Below are positions 24,370 to 31,421 of a stretch of DNA of 45,399 nucleotides, piece after piece. Made by a program: the position numbers and the translations under genes. This stretch comes from a virus: positions 1-45,399 of the IMG/VR virus record IMGVR_UViG_3300030020_001035. One strand, given 5' to 3'. How positions within the stretch are numbered: position 1 is the stretch's first letter; the number at the start of each line of letters is the position of its first letter. Under the pieces are notes generated by a model. It was not told the DNA's origin, did not search any database, and saw nothing but the letters and a program-made list of their open reading frames with translations.

Positions 24370-24398
24370 ATAATATAATACTATTTATTTATTTTCAA
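24370..24398 (-). promoter_or_regulatory. promoter of the SbcC gene, leaderless type
   Basis: TTGAAA (24393-24398) and TATTAT (24370-24375) are separated by 17 bp. Six nt separate the -10 box from the GTG start at 24363. No ribosome site is present. Confidence 0.65.
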
Positions 24399-24543
24399 GT
24401 TCTTTTACGCAAGGATGCTCAAAAAATTCTGGATTGTTATACCAACAACCACATTCACCGCACAGGAATTTTTCTGGGGTACCCATATTCTGAAAAGATT
24501 TAATGGCCAATTCTTCGATTTCTTCTTCGGTTAGGTTGCTCAT
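24385..24543 (-). CDS. small Cys-rich protein, probable zinc site
   Basis: The ATG at 24543 has AGAGGA upstream and lies 1 nt after the stop of the FmdB-like gene. The open frame extends further only by overlapping that gene. The 52-residue product begins MSNLTEEEIEELAIKSFQN and has CGECGCW and a later HPC that could bind zinc. It ends just before the -35 region of the SbcC promoter. Confidence 0.6.
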   Translation of the reverse strand: MSNLTEEEIEELAIKSFQNMGTPEKFLCGECGCWYNNPEFFEHPCVKELENK

Positions 24544-24544
24544 A

Positions 24545-24793
24545 TTAATCCTCTTCAGAGTAATCTCTTTTTGATCGTTCATCATTGACCTCCATAATTT
24601 CTGGATCAATTTCAAGTCTACGAGACATAAGGCCATTATCAATAACAATTTTATGGGAAGAAGAAGTGAGCCCAAAAGCCTTCTTAGCTTCTAGGCCACA
24701 CTCGCAGGGGAGAGAAAGTGGTGCATCCGTTGCATTTTTTTTGTACTTCTTGAAATTAATTCCGCAAGTACATGAATAGCTAATGAGTGGCAT
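24545..24793 (-). CDS. FmdB-like zinc-ribbon protein
   Basis: The 82-residue protein starts MPLISYSCTCGINFKKY and has a second Cys pair in LPCECGLEAKKAF. This matches the FmdB-type putative regulatory zinc ribbon (Cys 8, 10, 30, 32). The C-terminal part is acidic. Function in phages is unknown. It starts 3 nt after the ClpP-like gene, which suggests co-translation. Confidence 0.6.
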   Translation of the reverse strand: MPLISYSCTCGINFKKYKKNATDAPLSLPCECGLEAKKAFGLTSSSHKIVIDNGLMSRRLEIDPEIMEVNDERSKRDYSEED

Positions 24794-24796
24794 TGA

Positions 24797-25684
24797 TTAC
24801 CAGTACATTGGGATTTCTTGTTTTTGAGAATTATAGAATTGATTTAAGAACTTAGATTTAATCTCATTCTTAATTTCTGTTGGTAATTCCTTGCCTTGAG
24901 GAAGAAGCATACTAATATTCATAGGTGCAGTATTTAGAGGGCAATTATCTAATTCATAAGAAATTGCAATTCCCATAAAATCCAAACTATGCTTAGAAGT
25001 ACCTTGAATACTGGAATCGCATTTAACCAGTACTACTTCATCACTATAGCCTTCTTGTACCGATTTAGTACCAGTTAACCACATCTCGTGGTCATATTCT
25101 TTAAGGTAACTTTCATAGGTTTGTTTTCCTTTGGTACGAGATACTGTTTGTTCATCAAGTTCACGAATACGATCCAACCAAAATTGATACCGGCTATCTA
25201 GTTGTGAAGGTTTAGCTCCACCAAAAGAGCCTTCAAAGCCTCCGGCTGCGTGGTGACTCATCATAACGCCATTTTTAAGAACTAAACGGTCATCCAGATT
25301 TTGTACAATTTGAAAAGCCATACTTGCGGCAAAGGTAGTGATTGTATCGATTTGACAACCGGTACCCCTAAGAGCTTCAATCATTTCTAATCCAGGTTGA
25401 ATGCCTCCGCCTGGGGAATTGATAAAAAGTTTAAGTTTTGGTCTTTTTCCGAACAATTTTTGAACCTGACTAACTTCACAAAGTTCTTTAGCCCTTGAAA
25501 TTACAGCAGAAGTTGTTTCTCCATCTACTTCACCACTCAATACAAGCAAATTTTTACTTGTTAGGGTAACAGTGGGGGTTAAATCTGGAGAACTCTTTCC
25601 CTGGGAAATAGAGTTGTGGGGGATAAGGACAACTCCTAGTCCTAATAGGATGGTAATCACAATTTTATTCATTTTACTATTCAC
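24797..25684 (-). CDS. secreted ClpP-like serine protease
   Basis: The 295-residue protein has a hydrophobic signal sequence (residues 5-28) and then a ClpP/crotonase fold: KLFINSPGGG (85-94), the nucleophile S121 in TFAASMAF and the base H144 in MMSHHAAGG. Phage ClpP-like proteases usually act inside the cell on the prohead. A signal peptide would instead place this one in the periplasm, like SppA-related or NfeD-associated proteases. The start is GTG, overlapping the upstream stop (GTGA); the ATG four codons later is an alternative. It is not next to the capsid genes, which also argues against a head-maturation role. Confidence 0.7.
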   Translation of the reverse strand: MNSKMNKIVITILLGLGVVLIPHNSISQGKSSPDLTPTVTLTSKNLLVLSGEVDGETTSAVISRAKELCEVSQVQKLFGKRPKLKLFINSPGGGIQPGLEMIEALRGTGCQIDTITTFAASMAFQIVQNLDDRLVLKNGVMMSHHAAGGFEGSFGGAKPSQLDSRYQFWLDRIRELDEQTVSRTKGKQTYESYLKEYDHEMWLTGTKSVQEGYSDEVVLVKCDSSIQGTSKHSLDFMGIAISYELDNCPLNTAPMNISMLLPQGKELPTEIKNEIKSKFLNQFYNSQKQEIPMYW

Positions 25685-26385
25685 TTTCTGCTTTTTTTTA
25701 TTTTATCGGACTCTTTGTTTATATCATCACTTTTTTCTGCAGCTTCTTGTTTTTCTTGTTCGCGCTTTAATTCTGCAAATTGTTTAAGTTTTGATGCAAA
25801 TGGTGTCTGTTTTGGAGTAATTTCGACAGAATTAGGGCCTGTTTTGGTAATATTAACACCTTCACTCATACCACTGAGACCAACAAGGGGCTGTCTTTCG
25901 CCTAAATTCTCGCTATTTAATTTGTGAAGCATTTCCATAACTTTCATCAGTGTCCCTAGATCTCTACTATTGATCTGGTCGTAAAACTCAGAATTGTCAG
26001 TTCTTAAGTACTGATCTATATTTTTACCTATTTTTTTCTTATATGCAAGACTTAAATGCAATAAAAATTCTTGATCCTGTAATTTGGCCTCTACAATTTT
26101 ACCCTTTAGGGTCGCATGCAATTCGTCTAAATATTCTGCGCGAAGTTCAAACCATTTGAATTTATGAGCTAAAAAAAGAACTATCGTCTTGTTTTTCTTA
26201 AGTAAAGCAGCAATTTGCCTGTAACTTTTACCGTCCATATAAAGAGACATCATTCTCTCTACGTCTACGTCTGTTAAGGTATGGAGTCCGAGCATACCCC
26301 CTTCTTTGAATTGCTCAACCAACTCAAGATCCCTCATGGTAAAATCGCTATGTGGAATTACGGATAAATCTTTCGGATCACTCAC
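25681..26385 (-). CDS. HTH protein, possible small terminase subunit
   Basis: The start is GTG at 26385 with AGAGG at good spacing. Of 234 residues, about 40-85 form a helix-turn-helix-like unit (VERMMSLYMDGKSYRQIAAL then KFKWFELRAEYLDEL). A helical middle and a basic, charged tail follow. This order (N-terminal HTH, central oligomerising helices, basic tail) is seen in small terminase subunits, but the large terminase lies 7 kb away on the other strand. A transcription regulator is the main alternative. Confidence 0.4.
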   Translation of the reverse strand: MSDPKDLSVIPHSDFTMRDLELVEQFKEGGMLGLHTLTDVDVERMMSLYMDGKSYRQIAALLKKNKTIVLFLAHKFKWFELRAEYLDELHATLKGKIVEAKLQDQEFLLHLSLAYKKKIGKNIDQYLRTDNSEFYDQINSRDLGTLMKVMEMLHKLNSENLGERQPLVGLSGMSEGVNITKTGPNSVEITPKQTPFASKLKQFAELKREQEKQEAAEKSDDINKESDKIKKSRK

Positions 26386-26698
26386 TTTTATATACCTCTT
26401 TATTGTTTATTGCAATATGCAATACGACTTCTTTCCAAAAAAGTAGTCTAATGGCCTTTTCTAGCCCTTTACTTCTTTCTGTTAAGAAATCAGGTTCTTT
26501 ATCTAAAGTAAGATCGTACTTAACAAACCAACTTTTGGCTTTTGTGTCTAAATCGTAATCAACATTTGCTTCTTTGACTCCATCGAAATAAATGAAAGGT
26601 TGTGATTGCAAATTCTTGACGTGCGTTTCTGGTACACGACCAAAAAACATCATGAGGTTCCGTAAGTCTTTTAGGCTAGTAGGTTCGGATTCAGACAA
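26378..26698 (-). CDS. hypothetical protein of 106 residues
   Basis: The start is probably TTG at 26698, with GGAG 9 nt upstream inside the end of the SbcD gene. The protein has mixed secondary structure with FFGRVPETHV and YFDGVKEANVDYDL segments, and no known motif. It overlaps the SbcD gene and the HTH gene by 8 nt each, so it is translationally coupled on both sides. Confidence 0.55.
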   Translation of the reverse strand: MSESEPTSLKDLRNLMMFFGRVPETHVKNLQSQPFIYFDGVKEANVDYDLDTKAKSWFVKYDLTLDKEPDFLTERSKGLEKAIRLLFWKEVVLHIAINNKEVYKSE

Positions 26699-27674
26699 GG
26701 TTTAAGTCTCCTAAATATTTAAGGATTCTAGTTCTTTTTTCAACATCTGCCTTGTAGTGGTTCAATATGAAATCTCGTAAATTACTACCGCTTTTTCGTT
26801 CTTTGTTTCTTTTGCTATCGGTAATTTTACTAGAAACACTAACACCTTTTAGAGCAAGTTTTTCTTTGGTAACCCAATCAGATGAGCCGATGAGTTCGAT
26901 ATCAACTTTGGCATTTTCTGGAATTTGAGGTTTGTCTTCGCCTTCTTTCCATACCACAGATACGATCGGGGTACAGACAGATTCTGTTGAGATGAACTGC
27001 TTTTCGGTCATTTTGCCGCTGTCATCATGAGTGCATATCCAGATCCCTTTTTTCTTATTCGAGCACGACTTTGTTAGCCACCTCGGATTACCTGTATACC
27101 AGACACGCCCAATTTCCAATTCTGTATGAATATGGCCGCCAATTAGATGAAGATACCGACTATCTAATGCGCTATCGGCAACACCGCTAGTAATAGGGGT
27201 GCCGTTGTCGTAAACCGCACCCTCATAATTAGGGTGACTTACTAGAACTCTTGCTCCATTAGCAGCAAGAAGATTTGCCTCTTCAATAAACCTATCATTC
27301 GAGTGGATATAGGGAAGATAGCCATAAATTCCATCTAAATAAGGTACATGAATAATTTTAAAATTATCGTTTTCCAATGATAGGAATGGGTGAAGGGCGC
27401 TGTATGGATCAGAATATTCTCCGGTGACATCATGGTTTCCGACCAGTATGCGTGTTTCGAAAGATTGATTTGATAATTCTGTAAACCAATATTGCCAAAA
27501 TTTTAAAACTCGAAGTCTTACGATATCATGAGTGTCGAAAAGATCTCCAAGAATTTCTACCACATCAACTTTATGTTCTAAAGCTTGGTCTAATACGAAT
27601 TGAAGAAGTCTAGTGGATTCTTCTAAATTATTGGGTTTTACGTGCGGATCTCCGCATCTCAATATTTTTTTCAT
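26691..27674 (-). CDS. sbcD: SbcD/Mre11 (T4 gp47)-like nuclease
   Basis: The 327-residue protein shows the metallophosphoesterase motif series: D9 and H11 in CGDPHVK, GDLFD (43-47), GNHD (79-82), SHPN (146-149) and GGHIH (179-183). It should form a complex with the SbcC-like ATPase and process DNA ends. A C-terminal capping part (about 235-327) is basic. In T4, genes 46 and 47 are neighbours; here they are split by about 2.3 kb with the ClpP-like and HTH genes between them. Confidence 0.85.
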   Translation of the reverse strand: MKKILRCGDPHVKPNNLEESTRLLQFVLDQALEHKVDVVEILGDLFDTHDIVRLRVLKFWQYWFTELSNQSFETRILVGNHDVTGEYSDPYSALHPFLSLENDNFKIIHVPYLDGIYGYLPYIHSNDRFIEEANLLAANGARVLVSHPNYEGAVYDNGTPITSGVADSALDSRYLHLIGGHIHTELEIGRVWYTGNPRWLTKSCSNKKKGIWICTHDDSGKMTEKQFISTESVCTPIVSVVWKEGEDKPQIPENAKVDIELIGSSDWVTKEKLALKGVSVSSKITDSKRNKERKSGSNLRDFILNHYKADVEKRTRILKYLGDLNLV

Positions 27675-27895
27675 GCAGATTCATCGCCACATTCACATTT
27701 ATAAAATTTTTGATCACACCATTCGCAAGAACAAATACACTCAAACTGTTTACAGGCAGCACATTTACAGTCTACATCAGACCAAATAAAGTAAATGAAA
27801 CCTAAGTTCATGCACTTACATTTACAGGGAAAGGTCTCCAATCCAAATTCTAGAGATCCGTCTATTAAATTGATGTAGAGTCGTCCGATTCTCAT
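27671..27895 (-). CDS. cysteine-rich protein
   Basis: The open frame begins upstream with TTG inside the previous gene. The ATG at 27895 is more likely and gives 74 residues, although AGGAG lies too far upstream (18 nt) to be ideal. The product carries about 13 Cys in pairs and clusters (PCKCKCMN, CKCAACKQFECICSCEWC, KCECG), enough for several metal ions. It could be a multi-zinc-ribbon or metallothionein-like protein. Its stop overlaps the SbcD start. Confidence 0.55.
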   Translation of the reverse strand: MRIGRLYINLIDGSLEFGLETFPCKCKCMNLGFIYFIWSDVDCKCAACKQFECICSCEWCDQKFYKCECGDESA

Positions 27896-27908
27896 ATTAT
27901 GGGTAAAA

Positions 27909-28241
27909 CTATTCTCCTGGATTCGGAGTTTTTGATATTGTGGAATTGGTTTCAATAAATTCTACCCATTGCAAATCAACGAGGATGAATTTACCAGTAA
28001 TGCCCTCGCAAGTAAATAGTTTAGATGACCATGCTTGAGTATGAAGGGCCTCTTCTCTTAAATACGCATACGATCCTGCAGGAATATCTCTTCCATCGGC
28101 AAGCCTAGTTCCAGCTAGAATTTTTAATTTTTTGATACCATCTCTTTGGCCTGGAGTCGCAATGCCGCCTACGACTTTTGATTCGAGACCTTTTTTGACA
28201 TACTCTTCTAGCAATAATCGGTTATTCAACGAAAAAATCAC
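27909..28241 (-). CDS. GroES-like co-chaperonin candidate
   Basis: The start is GTG at 28241 with GGAG at good spacing. The 110-residue protein can be aligned by eye along GroES: NRLLLEEYVKK for the first strand, then ESKVVGGIATPG (20-31) in the place of the mobile loop whose hydrophobic tripeptide docks to GroEL. Next comes DIPAGSYAYL (52-61) for the DVKVGDIVIF strand, and GKFILVDLQWVEFIE at the C-terminus. The same window encodes a GroEL-like protein. The similarity is low and the mobile-loop tripeptide differs, so it remains a candidate. Confidence 0.5.
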   Translation of the reverse strand: MIFSLNNRLLLEEYVKKGLESKVVGGIATPGQRDGIKKLKILAGTRLADGRDIPAGSYAYLREEALHTQAWSSKLFTCEGITGKFILVDLQWVEFIETNSTISKTPNPGE

Positions 28242-28438
28242 AATTCTGCTCCATGCTTCAAAAGTTTTACCATTTCAGAAAAAGATTTATTGATCACTTT
28301 TTCTTGTTCAAGATAATATTCTAACCTTTCAATTCGGTCTACTAGGGCCATAACTGTTTTGGCAGGTACGGACCTAACATTACCCAAATTAATATCTTCT
28401 TTCAGACAATCTAAATCAATTTGTAATTCTGATTCCAT
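28238..28438 (-). CDS. small coiled-coil protein
   Basis: The 66-residue protein is helical with leucine-rich heptads (VMALVDRIERLEYYLEQEK). AAGGAG precedes the ATG. Its stop overlaps the GTG start of the GroES-like gene. No family is recognised. Confidence 0.6.
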   Translation of the reverse strand: MESELQIDLDCLKEDINLGNVRSVPAKTVMALVDRIERLEYYLEQEKVINKSFSEMVKLLKHGAEL

Positions 28439-28454
28439 ATATTCTCCTTAAATT

Positions 28455-28483
28455 AGCATATATTAAATTAAAAGAAAAAACAA
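28455..28483 (-). promoter_or_regulatory. weak promoter upstream of the coiled-coil gene
   Basis: TTGTTT (28478-28483) and TATGCT (28455-28460) are 17 bp apart. The transcript would carry the AAGGAG ribosome site. The -10 box matches only four of six consensus bases, so confidence is low. Confidence 0.35.
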
Positions 28484-28485
28484 CA

Positions 28486-29523
28486 TTAAATTTCAATACC
28501 CTTAAGTCTCAACACCTTTTGGTTTATAAGCGGCATACTTCTTGAAATTTCAGAAATTTGCTCAGTTTGTTGTTTCTTGCTAAGTGTCTCTTCCGCATTT
28601 TCGGCTTTATCGGGAGTATAACTGTAGACCCCAAACCCTTCTTCCCCATCATTTGAATCAGATGAAATAAGACTAGCTGCAGACATCAAATACCATAGAT
28701 CTGAGGCCGTAACTGGTTTTGGTGCGGTTCTTCCTTCTTCAAGATCTTTTACGAAACTTTCATTGACTGCTTTAGTCAACTCCTCTATATCCGTAATTCC
28801 TTGCCTGCCACGGATACTGTTGGCCCTGTATAGGATTCTTCGATCTGAGGGATAAAAGTGCATTACGGTCTCACTGTATGCGTCGATTAGGTTACCAACG
28901 ATGCGACCAATGGCTACCCCCATGTAATTCTTTTTGTATGAGCCGGTGTACTTATCAATACCAGCAGCAAGTCCCATGGAACTTACCTCAACTAAATCCA
29001 TAAAACTTAGATGGCCTTTAGGCGTGCTTCTATAGAAAATTTTAGCCCGGTTCACAGCTAATGGCATGTTGTTTTCAATAAGGATGGTTCTTGCCTTCTT
29101 AACCCTTTGATATAGCATTTCAATCTTCTTTGGCCAGAGTCCAATCCAATGATCTTTGCAGAATTTAACAAAATGGTAGTTTACATTAAATTTCTTTAGT
29201 GCCTCTGGATCCTTTGTTTTTAAGGCAGGAGTAATTTTTTCAGAAAAAGTTATGGAGGATTCCCTAAAATAAGGTCTAGCAGATAAGATATTGTTGTTTG
29301 TAATTCGAATTAGTTGAATAAACCTTTTGTAGATTTCAGTACTTATTCGGTAACTCAGTACCAATGCGTGAAAATCCTGCTCTGCCGATACCAATTCCTC
29401 TACTTGTTCTTTTTGGGTAGTACCGTCTTTATTGCGTTCAATTGCTTTTTGAATTTCGAGTGCTAACTGGGCAAAAGACGGATCATGAGAGTCTTTCCAC
29501 TTTTTGCTAGGTTGTCTTGCCAT
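28486..29523 (-). CDS. sigma70-family sigma factor lacking the region 4 helix-turn-helix
   Basis: The 345-residue protein has region 2 at about 145-215: ILIENNMPLAVNRAKIFYR, SFMDLVEVSSMGLAAGIDKY, and a 2.4-like helix reading AIGRIVGNLIDAY. It then has a region 3-like segment and a long variable part. It ends with MPLINQKVLRLKGIEI, which resembles the first helix of region 4, and stops just before the usual helix-turn-helix. It probably binds host RNA polymerase and redirects it. Missing region 4.2 implies promoters recognised mainly through the -10 element or with a helper. A ribosome-site hairpin precedes it (29532-29554). Confidence 0.75.
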   Translation of the reverse strand: MARQPSKKWKDSHDPSFAQLALEIQKAIERNKDGTTQKEQVEELVSAEQDFHALVLSYRISTEIYKRFIQLIRITNNNILSARPYFRESSITFSEKITPALKTKDPEALKKFNVNYHFVKFCKDHWIGLWPKKIEMLYQRVKKARTILIENNMPLAVNRAKIFYRSTPKGHLSFMDLVEVSSMGLAAGIDKYTGSYKKNYMGVAIGRIVGNLIDAYSETVMHFYPSDRRILYRANSIRGRQGITDIEELTKAVNESFVKDLEEGRTAPKPVTASDLWYLMSAASLISSDSNDGEEGFGVYSYTPDKAENAEETLSKKQQTEQISEISRSMPLINQKVLRLKGIEI

Positions 29524-29531
29524 AATATGTT

Positions 29532-29554
29532 CCTTTAAGTTGCTGTCTTAAAAG
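29532..29554 (-). promoter_or_regulatory. hairpin hiding the ribosome site of the sigma gene
   Basis: On the minus strand CTTTTAAG and CTTAAAGG pair over 8 bp (one G-U) around a 7-nt loop. The 3' arm contains most of the Shine-Dalgarno sequence AAAGGA that serves the ATG at 29523. Read-through RNA from the UvsW operon would hold the site closed. Confidence 0.55.
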
Positions 29555-29555
29555 A

Positions 29556-29564
29556 TATATATCA
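29556..29564 (-). promoter_or_regulatory. extended -10 promoter of the sigma gene
   Basis: The element reads TGA-TATATA on the minus strand, without a clear -35 box. The start point would be near 29549, inside the 5' arm of the hairpin at 29532-29554, so RNA from this promoter would lack most of that arm and leave the ribosome site open. Confidence 0.45.
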
Positions 29565-29574
29565 TGGATTTTAA

Positions 29575-31083
29575 TTAAGTCTTTAATTTAATGTATTTAA
29601 TGAGGTTTTGTCCGCTATCCAAGTAGCATTCTATTCGTGATTGCAAGTGTCTTTCCATAGTACGATTATTTAAAATCTGGAAATCGTAGATAATTGCTTT
29701 ATCTTTGGGTATGCACTTAGACGCCCAAGGATTCGATTTTCCGAACCTAACGCTGCGGCCTACGGCGGCCTGCTTTACCTTGATATCGCTTGCTCCACCA
29801 AACCAATTTACTACAGAATGACATGGAAATATATTTACTCCCACATGTAGGCAACTTGTACCAATTAGAACCTTAACTTCATTTTTATTGAATTTTTCAA
29901 TACTGTCTGAGACCTTTACTTTTTGTAGGCCCAATTCTGCGAGTCTTTTGGTATTCTTTTCGCTATGTGCAATAGCATAAGGAATTTCCAGAAGAGGAAT
30001 TAGCATGGCTATCTGGCTAAGTTCTTCACATAAAACAAGAGTTTGTTTTCCTTGAGAAATAGCAGTTGCATTGGCTAATTTTGCAATAAAAGAAGCTATA
30101 TTTTTATTATTTAAAAAATGAGCCCTTTTTTGGGCAAGACCGTCATTAGCGCTGAAACTTGGATTAGAAGATTCTAAAGACACTACCCTAAACTCGTGTG
30201 CACAGATGTACCCTTTTTCAACTCCTTCCTGAGTCGTTAATTCGTATACTGTTTTGCCAATAATTGACTGTAATAGTGGGAGACTTCCATCTCCACGGCT
30301 TTGGGTTGCCGATAAAAACATACGGTAGGGAATTTTACCAAGAATTCCATGGCAGATTGTCTCTAAGGATTCTGCCGCAAAAGTATGGGATTCGTCTACA
30401 ATCAATACATCCAAATTCGAGAAGAATTCGTATTCTGGAGTTCCCTCCTTAATATTCGCAAGAGAGTCTCCAATAGCAATCGTAAATCTTTTATCGTACT
30501 TCTTTTTTCCGTCTCCTAAATAGCCTACATTTTTCTTACCTAAATGATGTTCAAAATTTTCAATAGATTCATGGAATATTCCTTTACCAGGAACTACGAT
30601 GCAGGCTCTTAAGCCCATTTCCTTACAAAGGTTTAATATTATAGCACTTTTCCCTCCTCCTGTAGTAATACTGACATTTCCATGTCTTTCCGCGATCAAA
30701 TTCTTTACAGAATCTTTTTGGTAGGGATGTAATTCAAATTTGAATGGGTTCTTCCAAGGAATTTTGGTGAAGTTTTTGTACTGGACGTTGTTTACGACTT
30801 GTAAATTGAAAGTTGATAAATGAGGTATGGATCCTGGCCTAATATAGAAGCCTTGTTCGTCCTCGAATACCAAACATTTCTTTAGATCCTTTTTAAGACC
30901 TTCTAGATGGGCTTCCCAAGAATTTATATTCTGATTTTTCCATCGCCAGTTGTCGGAATGTCTCTTAATTAGATGCTGAATAGCGGTATTGGTATAAGTG
31001 AGCTCTTTCCTTAGGGAATAAAGTTCATCTTCTGTATAATTCGATATATAGGCTTTAATGGGAGATACTATAGTTACGTCCAC
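29575..31083 (-). CDS. uvsW: UvsW-like SF2 DNA helicase
   Basis: The 502-residue protein has the SF2 motifs: Walker A TTGGGKSA (140-147), DESH (230-233), SAT (258-260), motif V LIGTSCLHVGVNI and motif VI QAAVGRSVRFG. The N-terminal 110 residues form a separate domain, as in T4 UvsW. Its likely work is branch migration and unwinding of R-loops and replication intermediates. The start codon is GTG, 7 nt after a -10 box and without a ribosome site, so it is probably leaderless. Confidence 0.85.
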   Translation of the reverse strand: MDVTIVSPIKAYISNYTEDELYSLRKELTYTNTAIQHLIKRHSDNWRWKNQNINSWEAHLEGLKKDLKKCLVFEDEQGFYIRPGSIPHLSTFNLQVVNNVQYKNFTKIPWKNPFKFELHPYQKDSVKNLIAERHGNVSITTGGGKSAIILNLCKEMGLRACIVVPGKGIFHESIENFEHHLGKKNVGYLGDGKKKYDKRFTIAIGDSLANIKEGTPEYEFFSNLDVLIVDESHTFAAESLETICHGILGKIPYRMFLSATQSRGDGSLPLLQSIIGKTVYELTTQEGVEKGYICAHEFRVVSLESSNPSFSANDGLAQKRAHFLNNKNIASFIAKLANATAISQGKQTLVLCEELSQIAMLIPLLEIPYAIAHSEKNTKRLAELGLQKVKVSDSIEKFNKNEVKVLIGTSCLHVGVNIFPCHSVVNWFGGASDIKVKQAAVGRSVRFGKSNPWASKCIPKDKAIIYDFQILNNRTMERHLQSRIECYLDSGQNLIKYIKLKT

Positions 31084-31090
31084 TTATAGG

Positions 31091-31119
31091 AATATAACTC
31101 TAAAAATGTTAAAATACAA
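31091..31119 (-). promoter_or_regulatory. promoter of the UvsW gene, leaderless type
   Basis: TTGTAT (31114-31119) and TATATT (31091-31096) are separated by 17 bp. Seven nt separate the -10 box from the GTG start at 31083. It lies back to back with the plus-strand promoter at 31131-31139. Confidence 0.65.
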
Positions 31120-31130
31120 ATAAATTCTCG

Positions 31131-31139
31131 TGATATACA
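31131..31139 (+). promoter_or_regulatory. extended -10 promoter of the plus-strand chaperonin/head block
   Basis: The element reads TGA-TATACA. No good -35 box is present at 17 bp. The transcript would start near 31146 and include the AAGGAG site before the ATG at 31164. It is the only clear promoter seen ahead of the chaperonin, terminase and portal genes, so it may be a middle or late phage promoter. Confidence 0.45.
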
Positions 31140-31163
31140 TATTTAAAGACCAAGGAGATTATA

Positions 31164-31421
31164 ATGGCTAACGATTCTATTCTTGAATACCTAAAAACTT
31201 GTGAAACAAAAATTATCAAACCGGAAAATGGAGAACCATTGGCCATTATTGTGAGAGGCGACGATCTCGACAGCGGAATTCTTAATGAATTATCGCAAGC
31301 TTTCAAAGAAGTTCTTGGGAATGTCAATAGGCGAGTCCCAATTATTGGTCTTCCTACGGATCATGATATTGATTTTATTACACTAAAAGAAGTTTTGGAG
31401 AAAACAAATGGCTTATCGTAA
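31164..31421 (+). CDS. hypothetical protein upstream of the chaperonin
   Basis: The 85-residue protein opens the plus-strand block with a strong AAGGAG ribosome site. It contains a strand PLAIIVRGDDLD and a helix LNELSQAFKEVLGNV, with a second strand RRVPIIGLPTDHDID. Its end overlaps the chaperonin start by 14 nt, so the two are co-translated. No family is recognised. A chaperonin accessory role is possible by position only. Confidence 0.65.
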   Translation: MANDSILEYLKTCETKIIKPENGEPLAIIVRGDDLDSGILNELSQAFKEVLGNVNRRVPIIGLPTDHDIDFITLKEVLEKTNGLS

